Of a DNA stretch of 12,450 bases, positions 6,835-12,450 are shown piece after piece. Numbering within the stretch: position 1 is the stretch's first letter; each line of letters starts with the position of its first letter. The position numbers and the translations under genes are program-made. The stretch is taken from NCBI GenBank assembly GCA_947177495.1, contig CAMWUS010000023.1:1-12450 (forward strand), read 5' to 3'. Under the pieces are notes generated by a model. The model made no database searches. It was given only the letters and a program-made list of their open reading frames with translations, and had not been told where the DNA came from. Origin of the DNA: an uncultured Clostridia bacterium (lineage in GTDB: Bacteria > Bacillota > Clostridia > Christensenellales > Borkfalkiaceae).

Positions 6835-9048
6835 ACCGTCCTCCTGTTTTTGATTGTTTTTATTTTTTACGGAATGCCGTCCGTATCCGGTCAGTCTTAA
6901 AGCGTTTCCCACTACGCAGAGCGAAGAAAGGCTCATCGCGGCAGACGCGATCATGGGGTTGAGCGTGATACCCGCAAATGCGAGCGCACCTGCCGCAAGC
7001 GGAATTCCCACACAGTTATAGAAAAACGCCCAAAACAAATTTTGCTTAATGACGCGCATGGTCTGCCGCGCAAGCCCCAACGCACGGGGCAGGGCGCGCA
7101 AATCGCCGCTCATAAGCACCGCGTCCGCACTCTCGATGGCAACGTCCGTTCCGTTGCCCATGGCAATGCCAACGTCTGCCTCTTTGAGCGCGGGGGAATC
7201 GTTAATTCCGTCGCCCACCATTGCAACGCCTTTCCGCACTTTTTTGGGAAGATCCTTCGCGTGCTCCTTGTGCGATTTCACCGCCTCGAATTTATCCTCG
7301 GGCAGCATTTCCGCGCAAACGAGCCCCTCGTAAGAAATGCCTGCCGTTTCGGCGATATACTTTGCAACCGCCGAATTGTCACCCGTAAGCATATACGGCG
7401 TCACGTGCAGGGAGAACAACTCGGCGACCGCCTCTTTGCTTCCCTCTTTTAAAGTATCGGCAAGGGCGAAGATAGCGAGCACGCTTTTTTCGTCCGCGAG
7501 GAAGAGCACCGTTTTGCCCTCTTCCGACAGCCGCTCGAAGAGCGCGAGTTGCTCGACGAAGTGAATGCTTTTCGCCTGCAAAAGCCTTTCGTTGCCGAGG
7601 TAATAAATTTTTCCGTTTACGCTTCCCTTTGCGCCAAGCCCCGTGAGATATTCCACGTTTTCCGCTTCCAACCCGCTTTCGCAGTAATCCGCAATGCAGG
7701 AAGCAAGCGGGTGATTGAGCTTGCTTTCGAGGGCGTAGGCGATTTGCTTTGCGCCTTCGGAATATTCCTCAAAGTACACGACCTTTGGCGTTCCCTCCGT
7801 GAGCGTAGCCGTCTTATCGAGCAGTGCCGTTCCCACGTCCGCCGTGCGTTGCAAGGCTTCCGCATTCTTGAAGAGTACGCCGAGCGAAGCCCCGCGCCCC
7901 GTCGCCGCCATGACCGCCACGGGCGTTGCCAGCCCCAACGCGCACGGGCAGGAAATGACCATAACGCTCAGCCCGTAGTTAAACGCGTTGAATACGCTGT
8001 GCGTTGCAACTAGCCAAATGACAAAGGTGACGACCGCGATCGCGAGCACGACGGGCACGAACACCGCCGCGATTTTATCGGCAAGCTTTTGTACGGGCGC
8101 CTTACTCGCCCCCGCGCTTTTCACCATGCGGATAATGCCCGACAGCAAAGTATCTTCTCCCACCTTTTCGGCGCGCACTTTGATAAATCCGCTCTGCACA
8201 AGGGAAGCGCTCGTAACGTTGTCACCCGCAGTGCGTTCCACGGGCAAGCTCTCGCCCGTAACTGCGGAGCTGTCCACAAACGCGTGCCCCTCTAAAATAA
8301 CGCCGTCCGCCGCGACCGATTCACCCTGCTTTACAATGAGAATGTCACCCACGGCAAGCTCGGAGAGCGCGACTGTCTCCGTCTTTCCGTCCCGCTCCAC
8401 CGTAACGAGCGACGGGGCGAGCGACATGAGTTTTTCCACCTCTCTGCCCGTGCGCCGTTTGCTCCGCTCCTCCAAAAATTTGCCGAGCGTGACGAGGGTT
8501 ACGATCATCGCCGCCGACTCGAAAAAGAGCGTGGGCTGTTCGGGCACGATAATTGCCATGACCAAACTGTACACAAAGGAGCACGCCGCGCCTAGGCTTA
8601 CGAGCGTATCCATATTCGGAACGAGCTTGCACGCAGCGCGTACCCCGCTCACGAAAAAGCGGTAGTTGATGCAGAGAACCGCGAGCGTCAGTCCGATTTG
8701 AAATCCGTAATTCCACCAACCGTGCGGCACGATTGCCTCGGAAATCATGTGCCCCATGGCGAGATACATTTCGGGAATTAAAAGGATCAGCGAGAGGATA
8801 AATCGCCAACCGAGCGTGAGCCCCTTTTTCTTTTGCGGCGCACAGCCGTATTCGTAAATGCCGTAACCGAGCGCCTTTACGGTTGAAAAAATCTTTTCTT
8901 CCGTCCCTTCGGCAAACTCCGCTTCGAGGCATTCCCCCATGAGAGAAACCGCGCAAAAGCTGATGCCGTCCAATTTTTTCACCGCGCGTTCGATGCCCGA
9001 CGAGCACGCCGTACAGGTCATGCCCGTAATCGAAAATTTCTTTTTCAT
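6625..9048 (-). CDS. copA: Copper(I) P1B-type ATPase with C-terminal CopZ-like domain
   Basis: The 807-residue inner-membrane pump exports Cu(I) with ATP. It has one N-terminal heavy-metal domain (GMTCTAC, C12/C15), eight predicted membrane segments, TGES at 264-267 (actuator), the CPC transport motif at 367-369, phosphorylation motif DKTAT at 411-415, HP at 446-447, TGDN at 555-558, GDGINDSP from 612, and the Cu(I)-type YN (segment 7) and MSLSS (segment 8) motifs. Two residues depart from family norm: alanine replaces glycine in DKTGT (codon GCT), and LNHPL replaces SEHPL. After the last membrane segment a 20-residue K/N/Q-rich linker leads to a second GMMCMHC domain (739-807) with the size of free CopZ; some clostridial CopA proteins also have such tails. 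The ATG overlaps the csoR stop (ATGA), so it is cotranscribed and copper-controlled. Confidence 0.95.
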   Translation of the reverse strand: MKKKFSITGMTCTACSSGIERAVKKLDGISFCAVSLMGECLEAEFAEGTEEKIFSTVKALGYGIYEYGCAPQKKKGLTLGWRFILSLILLIPEMYLAMGHMISEAIVPHGWWNYGFQIGLTLAVLCINYRFFVSGVRAACKLVPNMDTLVSLGAACSFVYSLVMAIIVPEQPTLFFESAAMIVTLVTLGKFLEERSKRRTGREVEKLMSLAPSLVTVERDGKTETVALSELAVGDILIVKQGESVAADGVILEGHAFVDSSAVTGESLPVERTAGDNVTSASLVQSGFIKVRAEKVGEDTLLSGIIRMVKSAGASKAPVQKLADKIAAVFVPVVLAIAVVTFVIWLVATHSVFNAFNYGLSVMVISCPCALGLATPVAVMAATGRGASLGVLFKNAEALQRTADVGTALLDKTATLTEGTPKVVYFEEYSEGAKQIAYALESKLNHPLASCIADYCESGLEAENVEYLTGLGAKGSVNGKIYYLGNERLLQAKSIHFVEQLALFERLSEEGKTVLFLADEKSVLAIFALADTLKEGSKEAVAELFSLHVTPYMLTGDNSAVAKYIAETAGISYEGLVCAEMLPEDKFEAVKSHKEHAKDLPKKVRKGVAMVGDGINDSPALKEADVGIAMGNGTDVAIESADAVLMSGDLRALPRALGLARQTMRVIKQNLFWAFFYNCVGIPLAAGALAFAGITLNPMIASAAMSLSSLCVVGNALRLTGYGRHSVKNKNNQKQEDGMKKTISVEGMMCMHCQKHVEDALSAVAGVSKVEVNLKKKRAVVECGEEVSDQALEQAVKEAGYEAKVVK
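6860..6868 (-). other. Candidate -1 slippery site with immediate stop in copA
   Basis: The copA codons GTA-AAA-AAT give the heptamer A AAA AAT (6868-6862), the X XXY YYZ form of a -1 slip site. After a -1 shift the next codon is TAA (6862-6860), ending CopA right after its last membrane segment. A 6-bp inverted repeat (TACGGA / TCCGTA, 6868-6885) abuts it on the 5' side. One extra A in the same run would have the same effect, so an indel or sequencing error is an equal alternative. Confidence 0.35.
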
Positions 9049-9329
9049 TGAAACCTCTTAAATAAATCGACCACTTCGTCCACCGCGTCGAGCTCGCCCG
9101 CCTTGATATGCTCTACAAGACAGGTGTGCATATGCGCGTCGAGCAGCATATTGGCAAGCGCCTTGATTGCTTTATCCACCGCAGAAAGCTGAATCAGCAC
9201 TTCGTCGCAATAGCGGTCCTCTTCCACCATGCGCACAATGCCGTTCATCTGCCCCGTAATGCGTTTGAGCCTGTTGATAATTGCCGTTTTCTCTTCTTCG
9301 GTACGCCGTTTCATTCTAACTTCTTCCAC
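9045..9329 (-). CDS. csoR: Copper-sensing repressor CsoR
   Basis: The 94-residue all-helical protein belongs to the CsoR/RcnR family (DUF156). The Cu(I) ligand set is intact: C41 preceded by Y40, then H66 and C70 in an H-x3-C arrangement, matching C36-H61-C65 of Mycobacterium tuberculosis CsoR. The basic N-terminal half (RLKRITGQMNGI) is the usual DNA-facing region. Apo-CsoR represses, and Cu(I) releases it. The start is GTG at 9329, chosen because GGAG lies seven bases upstream; an in-frame ATG five codons later (9314) has only a poor site. It overlaps copA by ATGA and is headed by a consensus promoter with an operator-like repeat, so it should control itself and copA. Confidence 0.94.
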   Translation of the reverse strand: MEEVRMKRRTEEEKTAIINRLKRITGQMNGIVRMVEEDRYCDEVLIQLSAVDKAIKALANMLLDAHMHTCLVEHIKAGELDAVDEVVDLFKRFQ

Positions 9330-9344
9330 CGTACTTCTCCTATA

Positions 9345-9365
9345 ATATACCCCATACGGGTATAT
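9345..9365. promoter_or_regulatory. CsoR-like operator
   Basis: ATATACCC and GGGTATAT form a perfect 8-base inverted repeat around a 5-base spacer (CATAC). The G/C tracts flanked by A/T are the hallmark of CsoR operators. It covers roughly +3 to +23 of the csoR transcript, just downstream of the -10, a position suited to repression. Confidence 0.75.
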
Positions 9366-9374
9366 GGTATTTGT

Positions 9375-9403
9375 ATTATACGCTATAAAATACGCTTTGT
9401 CAA
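9375..9403 (-). promoter_or_regulatory. csoR-copA promoter (full consensus)
   Basis: TTGACA (9403-9398) and TATAAT (9380-9375) are exact consensus hexamers with a 17-base spacer. Start of transcription is expected near 9368, about 38 bases before the csoR GTG. Such a strong promoter would need tight repression, fitting the adjacent CsoR-like operator. Confidence 0.88.
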
Positions 9404-9418
9404 GTGTTTTTTTAAATT

Positions 9419-9447
9419 AAAACGCTACGGAATATCCGTAGCGTTTT
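9419..9447. terminator. Probable bidirectional terminator
   Basis: AAAACGCTACGGA and its exact reverse complement form a 13-bp stem with a 3-base loop. On the minus strand it begins four bases after the stop of the flavin reductase-rubredoxin gene and ends in TTTT, followed by AATTT. The tail is short in T, but the stem is perfect. It also separates that gene from the csoR promoter. Confidence 0.75.
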
Positions 9448-9450
9448 AAA

Positions 9451-10101
9451 TCATCTTTTCTCAAAATATTCTTTCCCCATGCCGCAGAGCGGGCAAACCC
9501 AATCATCGGGAAGTTCCTCGAAGGGAATATCGCCGTCGTATTCGTACCCGCAGACGGTGCAAACCCATTTCGCGTTTTCTTGTGCAGGCGCGGAATTTGT
9601 TTCCGCTTCGTTATAAGTGGGCGCATTCTTGGCGGTTTTGCCTTTCAACTCGCGGTGATAGTAAGCGTAAGTCATAGGCGTTTCCGCTTTCAATTCGTCG
9701 GCGTCCGTCACTTCGCCGAAGAACACCGAATGCGTTTGCGTTTCCCAAGTGTCGGTTACCTTGCAAACGAAATATGCGCAACCGTCGTCCAACACGGGAA
9801 GCTTTCCGCGCACGGTATAAGGAAAGCCCTCGAACTTATCGGTATCTCTGCCCGAAGTAAACCCGAACCGACCGATCAGCTTGGGGTCGCTCTTTTCGGA
9901 CATGACGCAGATAGCAAAGTAGCCGCACCTGCGAATGCATTCGTTGGTATAGTTTAAACGGTTGATACTCACCGCAATGCCCGCAGGCGTTGACGTGACC
10001 TGCATCGCGCTGTTGGCAACGCACCCGACGGGGCGACCTTCGTCCCAAGTGGTGCAAATGTAAACGCCGTAAGATAAATTGCGGAATGCCTTCTCGTTCA
10101 T
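9451..10101 (-). CDS. Flavin reductase-like protein fused to rubredoxin (high-molecular-weight rubredoxin type)
   Basis: Of 216 residues, about 1-150 form an FMN-binding flavin reductase-like domain (start FRNLSYGVYICTT, then GCVANSAMQVTS and SINRLNYTNECI, a pattern of this family). About 151-176 are a polar linker, and 177-216 a C-terminal rubredoxin with iron ligands C181, C184, C203 and C206 (CTVCGYEYD and CPLCG). This matches the architecture of Hrb from Moorella, which passes electrons from NADH to the flavodiiron protein FprA for O2 and NO reduction; no FprA gene is in the window, so that partner is inferred. The rubredoxin loop between the two cysteine pairs is short (18 residues against roughly 30 in standard rubredoxin). 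The ATG has GAGGA six bases upstream. It appears to be a single-gene unit between two terminator hairpins. Confidence 0.9.
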   Translation of the reverse strand: MNEKAFRNLSYGVYICTTWDEGRPVGCVANSAMQVTSTPAGIAVSINRLNYTNECIRRCGYFAICVMSEKSDPKLIGRFGFTSGRDTDKFEGFPYTVRGKLPVLDDGCAYFVCKVTDTWETQTHSVFFGEVTDADELKAETPMTYAYYHRELKGKTAKNAPTYNEAETNSAPAQENAKWVCTVCGYEYDGDIPFEELPDDWVCPLCGMGKEYFEKR

Positions 10102-10173
10102 TTCTTTCCTCTTATTTAACAGTTTCTTCCATATTATGGCTACGGAAATTATTTTTTATTCAAAACGACGAAA

Positions 10174-10192
10174 GGCGGCGCAATGCGCCGCC
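10174..10192 (-). terminator. Probable terminator after rpmF
   Basis: GGCGGCGC and GCGCCGCC form a perfect 8-bp GC stem with a 3-base loop, 19 bases past the rpmF stop. The following minus-strand tract (TTTCGTCGTTTT) is T-rich but broken, so efficiency is uncertain. Confidence 0.65.
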
Positions 10193-10211
10193 GTATCCGT
10201 TTTCTTTTTGC

Positions 10212-10394
10212 TTATTCTGCTTTCTGCGGAACGACTTCCTTTCCGTCGTAGAAGCCGCAATTTCCGCAAACTCTATGCGCTACCTTCAAGTTATGGCAGT
10301 GCGGGCACTCCACCATGGTTGCGGCGGTTGCCTTGTAGTTCGCAAAACGCTTATCCGTTCTGCTCTTCGATTGCTTTCTCTTGGGTACAGCCAT
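10212..10394 (-). CDS. rpmF: 50S ribosomal protein L32, zinc-binding form
   Basis: The 60-residue protein has the family start MAVPKRKQSKSRTDKR and a zinc ribbon with C30, C33, C43 and C46 (CPHC and CGNC). It is a structural protein of the large ribosomal subunit. Presence of all four cysteines marks the zinc-containing form; many bacteria carry a cysteine-free paralogue used under zinc shortage, not seen here. A GAGG lies nine bases before the ATG. It follows yceD by 21 bases, the near-universal pairing, and is likely cotranscribed from the yceD promoter. The usual plsX/acpP genes do not follow; a hairpin ends the unit. Confidence 0.97.
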   Translation of the reverse strand: MAVPKRKQSKSRTDKRFANYKATAATMVECPHCHNLKVAHRVCGNCGFYDGKEVVPQKAE

Positions 10395-10415
10395 TGTCGT
10401 TTACCTCTCTTTCCT

Positions 10416-10829
10416 TTATTCGTTTTCTCCGTCTTGGGCGCTGCAAGTTCCGCAAAGAAGGCGCGGAGGCAAGGCGACCAACAACCCGTCGCGGAGAAAT
10501 TCCTCCAAATAGATAACCCCGTTCCGATAACCGTACGTCTCTCCGTCGCTCTCGCCCGCAACAAACAGTCCGTCGATTTCCGCCGTAAAGCTCTGCTCCG
10601 CAGCGGAAAGACATCGCGAGCATTCGCCTTTCAGCGAAAAACGCATTTGTCCCGTTATCTCCACGTCGTCGTTTTCGAGGATCTCGTAACGGAGAGCCAC
10701 TTCCACGGGTGAAGAGAACGAAACGAACGGAATGTCGAGCAAAGTCCCGTCTGCTTCGTATTCGAAGTTGAGTTTCGAAGAAAATTGTTTCTTCGCTATC
10801 GCGCCGCGTACGTCTATTCTCGGAATCAT
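10416..10829 (-). CDS. yceD: YceD/DUF177 family protein
   Basis: This 137-residue protein is shorter than the usual 160-180. It keeps the core of the family: an N-terminal beta-rich segment, the CSRCL motif in the middle (GECSRCLSAAEQSF) and a C-terminal LPPRLLCGTCS pair of cysteines, after which typical members continue but this one stops. YceD proteins sit next to rpmF in most bacteria and have been linked to 23S rRNA or large-subunit maturation; the exact role is not settled. The ATG has no Shine-Dalgarno, and the -10 of a consensus promoter ends only 11 bases upstream, so the leader would be about five bases. No alternative start codon downstream fits. rpmF follows in the same transcript. 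Confidence 0.85.
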   Translation of the reverse strand: MIPRIDVRGAIAKKQFSSKLNFEYEADGTLLDIPFVSFSSPVEVALRYEILENDDVEITGQMRFSLKGECSRCLSAAEQSFTAEIDGLFVAGESDGETYGYRNGVIYLEEFLRDGLLVALPPRLLCGTCSAQDGENE

Positions 10830-10840
10830 TATCTTAAAAA

Positions 10841-10869
10841 AGTATAGGATATTTCCGCCTATTTGTCAA
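10841..10869 (-). promoter_or_regulatory. yceD-rpmF promoter, near-leaderless
   Basis: TTGACA (10869-10864) and TATACT (10846-10841) have a 17-base spacer on the minus strand. Expected transcription start is near 10834, leaving about five bases before the yceD ATG (10829). It lies in the 77-base gap after ackA, so yceD-rpmF can be expressed independently of pta-ackA. Confidence 0.8.
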
Positions 10870-10906
10870 TCTTTTTTCGCGCCCTTTTAAAAGAATTTGC
10901 GAAAAA

Positions 10907-12100
10907 TCAGATAAGTGCCGCCGTTTCCCGCGCAATTACCAACTCTTCGTTGGTGGGAATGACAAGAATGCGCACTTTGGAGTCCGCCGCGGCAATGTCG
11001 TGAATGGTGCCGTCGTTGCGGTAGTCGTTCTTTTTGGGGTCTAACTTAATGCCGAACGCTTCGAGCCCGCTCACCACGTCCGCGCGCACCGCAGGCGTAT
11101 TTTCGCCCACGCCCGCCGTAAACACGATGCAGTCAAGTCCGCCGAGCGCCGCCATATACGCACCCACGTATTTCTTGCAGCTATACCCGAACATTTTCAG
11201 CGCAAGCGTCGCTCTATAATCGCCCTTGTCGCTCGCCGCAGTCAAATCGCGGAAGTCGGAAGACACGCCCGAAACGCCCGCCATACCGCACTTTTTGTTG
11301 AGGTAGGTCAAGCCTTCCTGCATGGTCATACCCTTTTTACGGCACAGGAATTCGATTGCCGCTACGTCGATATCGCCGCTTCTCGTGCCCATGGGAACGC
11401 CCGCAAGCGGGGTGAAGCCCATAGAGGTATCGATGCACTTTCCGCCGTCAACTGCGGAAATGGAAGAGCCGTTCCCTAAGTGGCAGGTGATGATTTTCAA
11501 ATCCTCGGGTTTCTTCTTCAAATACTCAGCCGCCGCGCCCGCAACGAACTTGTGCGAGGTACCGTGCGCGCCGTATTTACGAACCTTGTAGGTCTTGTAG
11601 TCGTTATAATCGATTGCGTACAAGTGCGCGTAGTCGGGCATCGTCGCATGGAAGGACGTATCGAACACGAGCGCCATTTTCTTGCCGGGCATGACCGCAC
11701 GGCAAGCGTTGATGCCGAGAATTGCCGCGGGGTTGTGCAAGGGCGCAAGCTCCGCAATTTCGTCCATCGTCTTCATCACGTCGTCGGTCACGAGCGTGGT
11801 TTTGGTGAACGCTTCGCCCGAAGCAACGACGCGGTGTCCTACGGCGTCGATTTCATCCATCGAAGAAATAACGCCCGCCTCTTTATCGACAAGCTCTTTC
11901 AATACAAGCGAGATTGCTTCCGTATGGTTGGGAAGCTCTTTCTCGATGACGAATTCCTTGCCGTTCGCCTTGTGGGTGAGTTTACCGCCGGGAATCCCGA
12001 TTCTCTCGCAACCCCCCTTGGCGATGACCGATTCCGTCTCCATAGCGATAAGCTGATATTTGAGCGAGGAGCTCCCCGCGTTGATAACTAAAATTTTCAT
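10907..12100 (-). CDS. ackA: Acetate kinase
   Basis: At 397 residues the protein is full length. It converts acetyl phosphate and ADP to acetate and ATP, the energy-yielding last step of the Pta-AckA route in the cytoplasm. Conserved features of the ASKHA fold are visible: NAGSSSLKYQL at 7-17, R90 (GHRVVASG), D147 in VFDTSFH, H179 in GAHGTSHKF, the phosphate loop HLGNGSSIS at 207-215, R240 in PMGTRSGDID, and FTAGVGEN near the C-terminus. The start is supported by AAGGAG seven bases upstream, inside the end of pta; only four bases separate the two genes, so they are one operon. No convincing T-tailed terminator was found after the stop; a weak A/T-rich repeat lies at 10873-10906. Confidence 0.98.
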   Translation of the reverse strand: MKILVINAGSSSLKYQLIAMETESVIAKGGCERIGIPGGKLTHKANGKEFVIEKELPNHTEAISLVLKELVDKEAGVISSMDEIDAVGHRVVASGEAFTKTTLVTDDVMKTMDEIAELAPLHNPAAILGINACRAVMPGKKMALVFDTSFHATMPDYAHLYAIDYNDYKTYKVRKYGAHGTSHKFVAGAAAEYLKKKPEDLKIITCHLGNGSSISAVDGGKCIDTSMGFTPLAGVPMGTRSGDIDVAAIEFLCRKKGMTMQEGLTYLNKKCGMAGVSGVSSDFRDLTAASDKGDYRATLALKMFGYSCKKYVGAYMAALGGLDCIVFTAGVGENTPAVRADVVSGLEAFGIKLDPKKNDYRNDGTIHDIAAADSKVRILVIPTNEELVIARETAALI

Positions 12101-12104
12101 ATTC

Positions 12105-12450
12105 TTACTCCTTTACCTGCAAAGCGGTAATTGCAACCGCGCACACCACGTCGCTCGCCTTGCACCCGCGCGACAAGTCGTTGAGGGGTTTTGCAAAGCC
12201 CTGACAGATGGGTCCGATTGCCTGGAAGCCGCCCAAGCGTTCCGCGATTTTGTAGCCGATGTTGCCCGCCTGCAAATCGGGGAAGATAAGCACGTTTGCA
12301 TGCCCCGCAATGGGAGAATTGGGCGCTTTGATTTTTGCGACCTCGGGCACGATTGCCGCGTCGAACTGCATTTCGCCGTCGAGTGCAAGGTAAGGAGCTT
12401 TCTCCTTTGCAATGCGCGTCGCTTCCTGTACGAGCGTAACGTTGTCGTGC
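12105..12450 (-). CDS. pta: Phosphate acetyltransferase, C-terminal part (cut by window edge)
   Basis: About 114 C-terminal residues are present; the coding frame is open to the window edge, with no start inside. The enzyme exchanges acetyl-CoA and phosphate for acetyl phosphate and CoA, feeding AckA. The segment carries the strongly conserved end of the family: LDGEMQFDAAIVPEVA, the glycine-rich HANVLIFPDLQAGNIGYK, the IGPICQGFAKPLNDLSRGC block that contributes to the active site, and a final VVCAVAITALQ helix. The stop is four bases before the ackA start, and the ackA ribosome binding site lies within its last codons. N-terminal architecture (short form, or long form with regulatory domains) cannot be judged. 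Confidence 0.96.
   Translation of the reverse strand, partial: HDNVTLVQEATRIAKEKAPYLALDGEMQFDAAIVPEVAKIKAPNSPIAGHANVLIFPDLQAGNIGYKIAERLGGFQAIGPICQGFAKPLNDLSRGCKASDVVCAVAITALQVKE

Noticed and set aside
10133..10163. TTGAAT and CATAAT as a promoter for the flavin reductase-rubredoxin gene.
   Set aside because: The spacer is 19 bases and both hexamers are imperfect in an A/T-rich stretch; not strong enough to list.
10873..10906. Inverted repeat TTTTTCGC / GCGAAAAA after ackA as a terminator.
   Set aside because: The stem is A/T-rich with an 18-base loop and no T-tract on the minus strand; it is better left as weak structure next to the yceD promoter.
1..12450. tRNA or rRNA genes, CRISPR array, insertion sequence, prophage or defence genes.
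   Set aside because: Gaps between genes are at most about 120 bases and show only promoters, operators and hairpins; no matching repeats or gene families were recognised.

Overview
The window reads as ordinary chromosome from an anaerobic member of the Bacillota, most likely class Clostridia. Pointers are hprK (HPr kinase/phosphorylase), the pta-ackA-yceD-rpmF order, a zinc-type L32, a CsoR-controlled copper ATPase, MutS2, a U32 protein and a flavin reductase-rubredoxin fusion of the high-molecular-weight rubredoxin type known from Moorella. Genus is not resolvable from the sequence alone. Every gene is on the minus strand, so transcription runs from high to low coordinates. No tRNA, rRNA, CRISPR array, IS or phage gene was seen, and no gene-free stretch exceeds about 120 bases.

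Layout in the order of transcription: (1) the C-terminal end of pta, then ackA four bases later, making ATP and acetate from acetyl-CoA; (2) yceD and rpmF from their own consensus promoter, closed by a GC-rich hairpin; (3) a single flavin reductase-rubredoxin gene closed by a perfect 13-bp hairpin; (4) a copper operon, csoR-copA, with a full-consensus promoter and a CsoR-like inverted repeat just downstream of its -10; (5) a small ArsR-family regulator behind a repeat-rich control region; (6) a tight five-gene operon uvrC - Cof-type HAD phosphatase - hprK - U32 hydroxylase-like protein - mutS2 (the last cut by the window edge), three of whose four junctions are ATGA overlaps.

The most interesting points are small-scale. 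The copA frame runs into a 69-residue CopZ-like copper chaperone through an A/N/K/Q-coding linker that looks like intergenic DNA. The linker holds an A AAA AAT slippery heptamer whose -1 frame gives an immediate TAA, and a perfect AGGAGG five bases before the CopZ methionine. One locus may therefore yield a fusion pump, a pump without the tail, and a free chaperone. CopA also carries DKTAT in place of the near-invariant DKTGT phosphorylation motif. Two transcription units, uvrC and yceD, have good -35/-10 promoters placed so close to the start codon, with no Shine-Dalgarno, that their mRNAs are predicted to be leaderless or nearly so.
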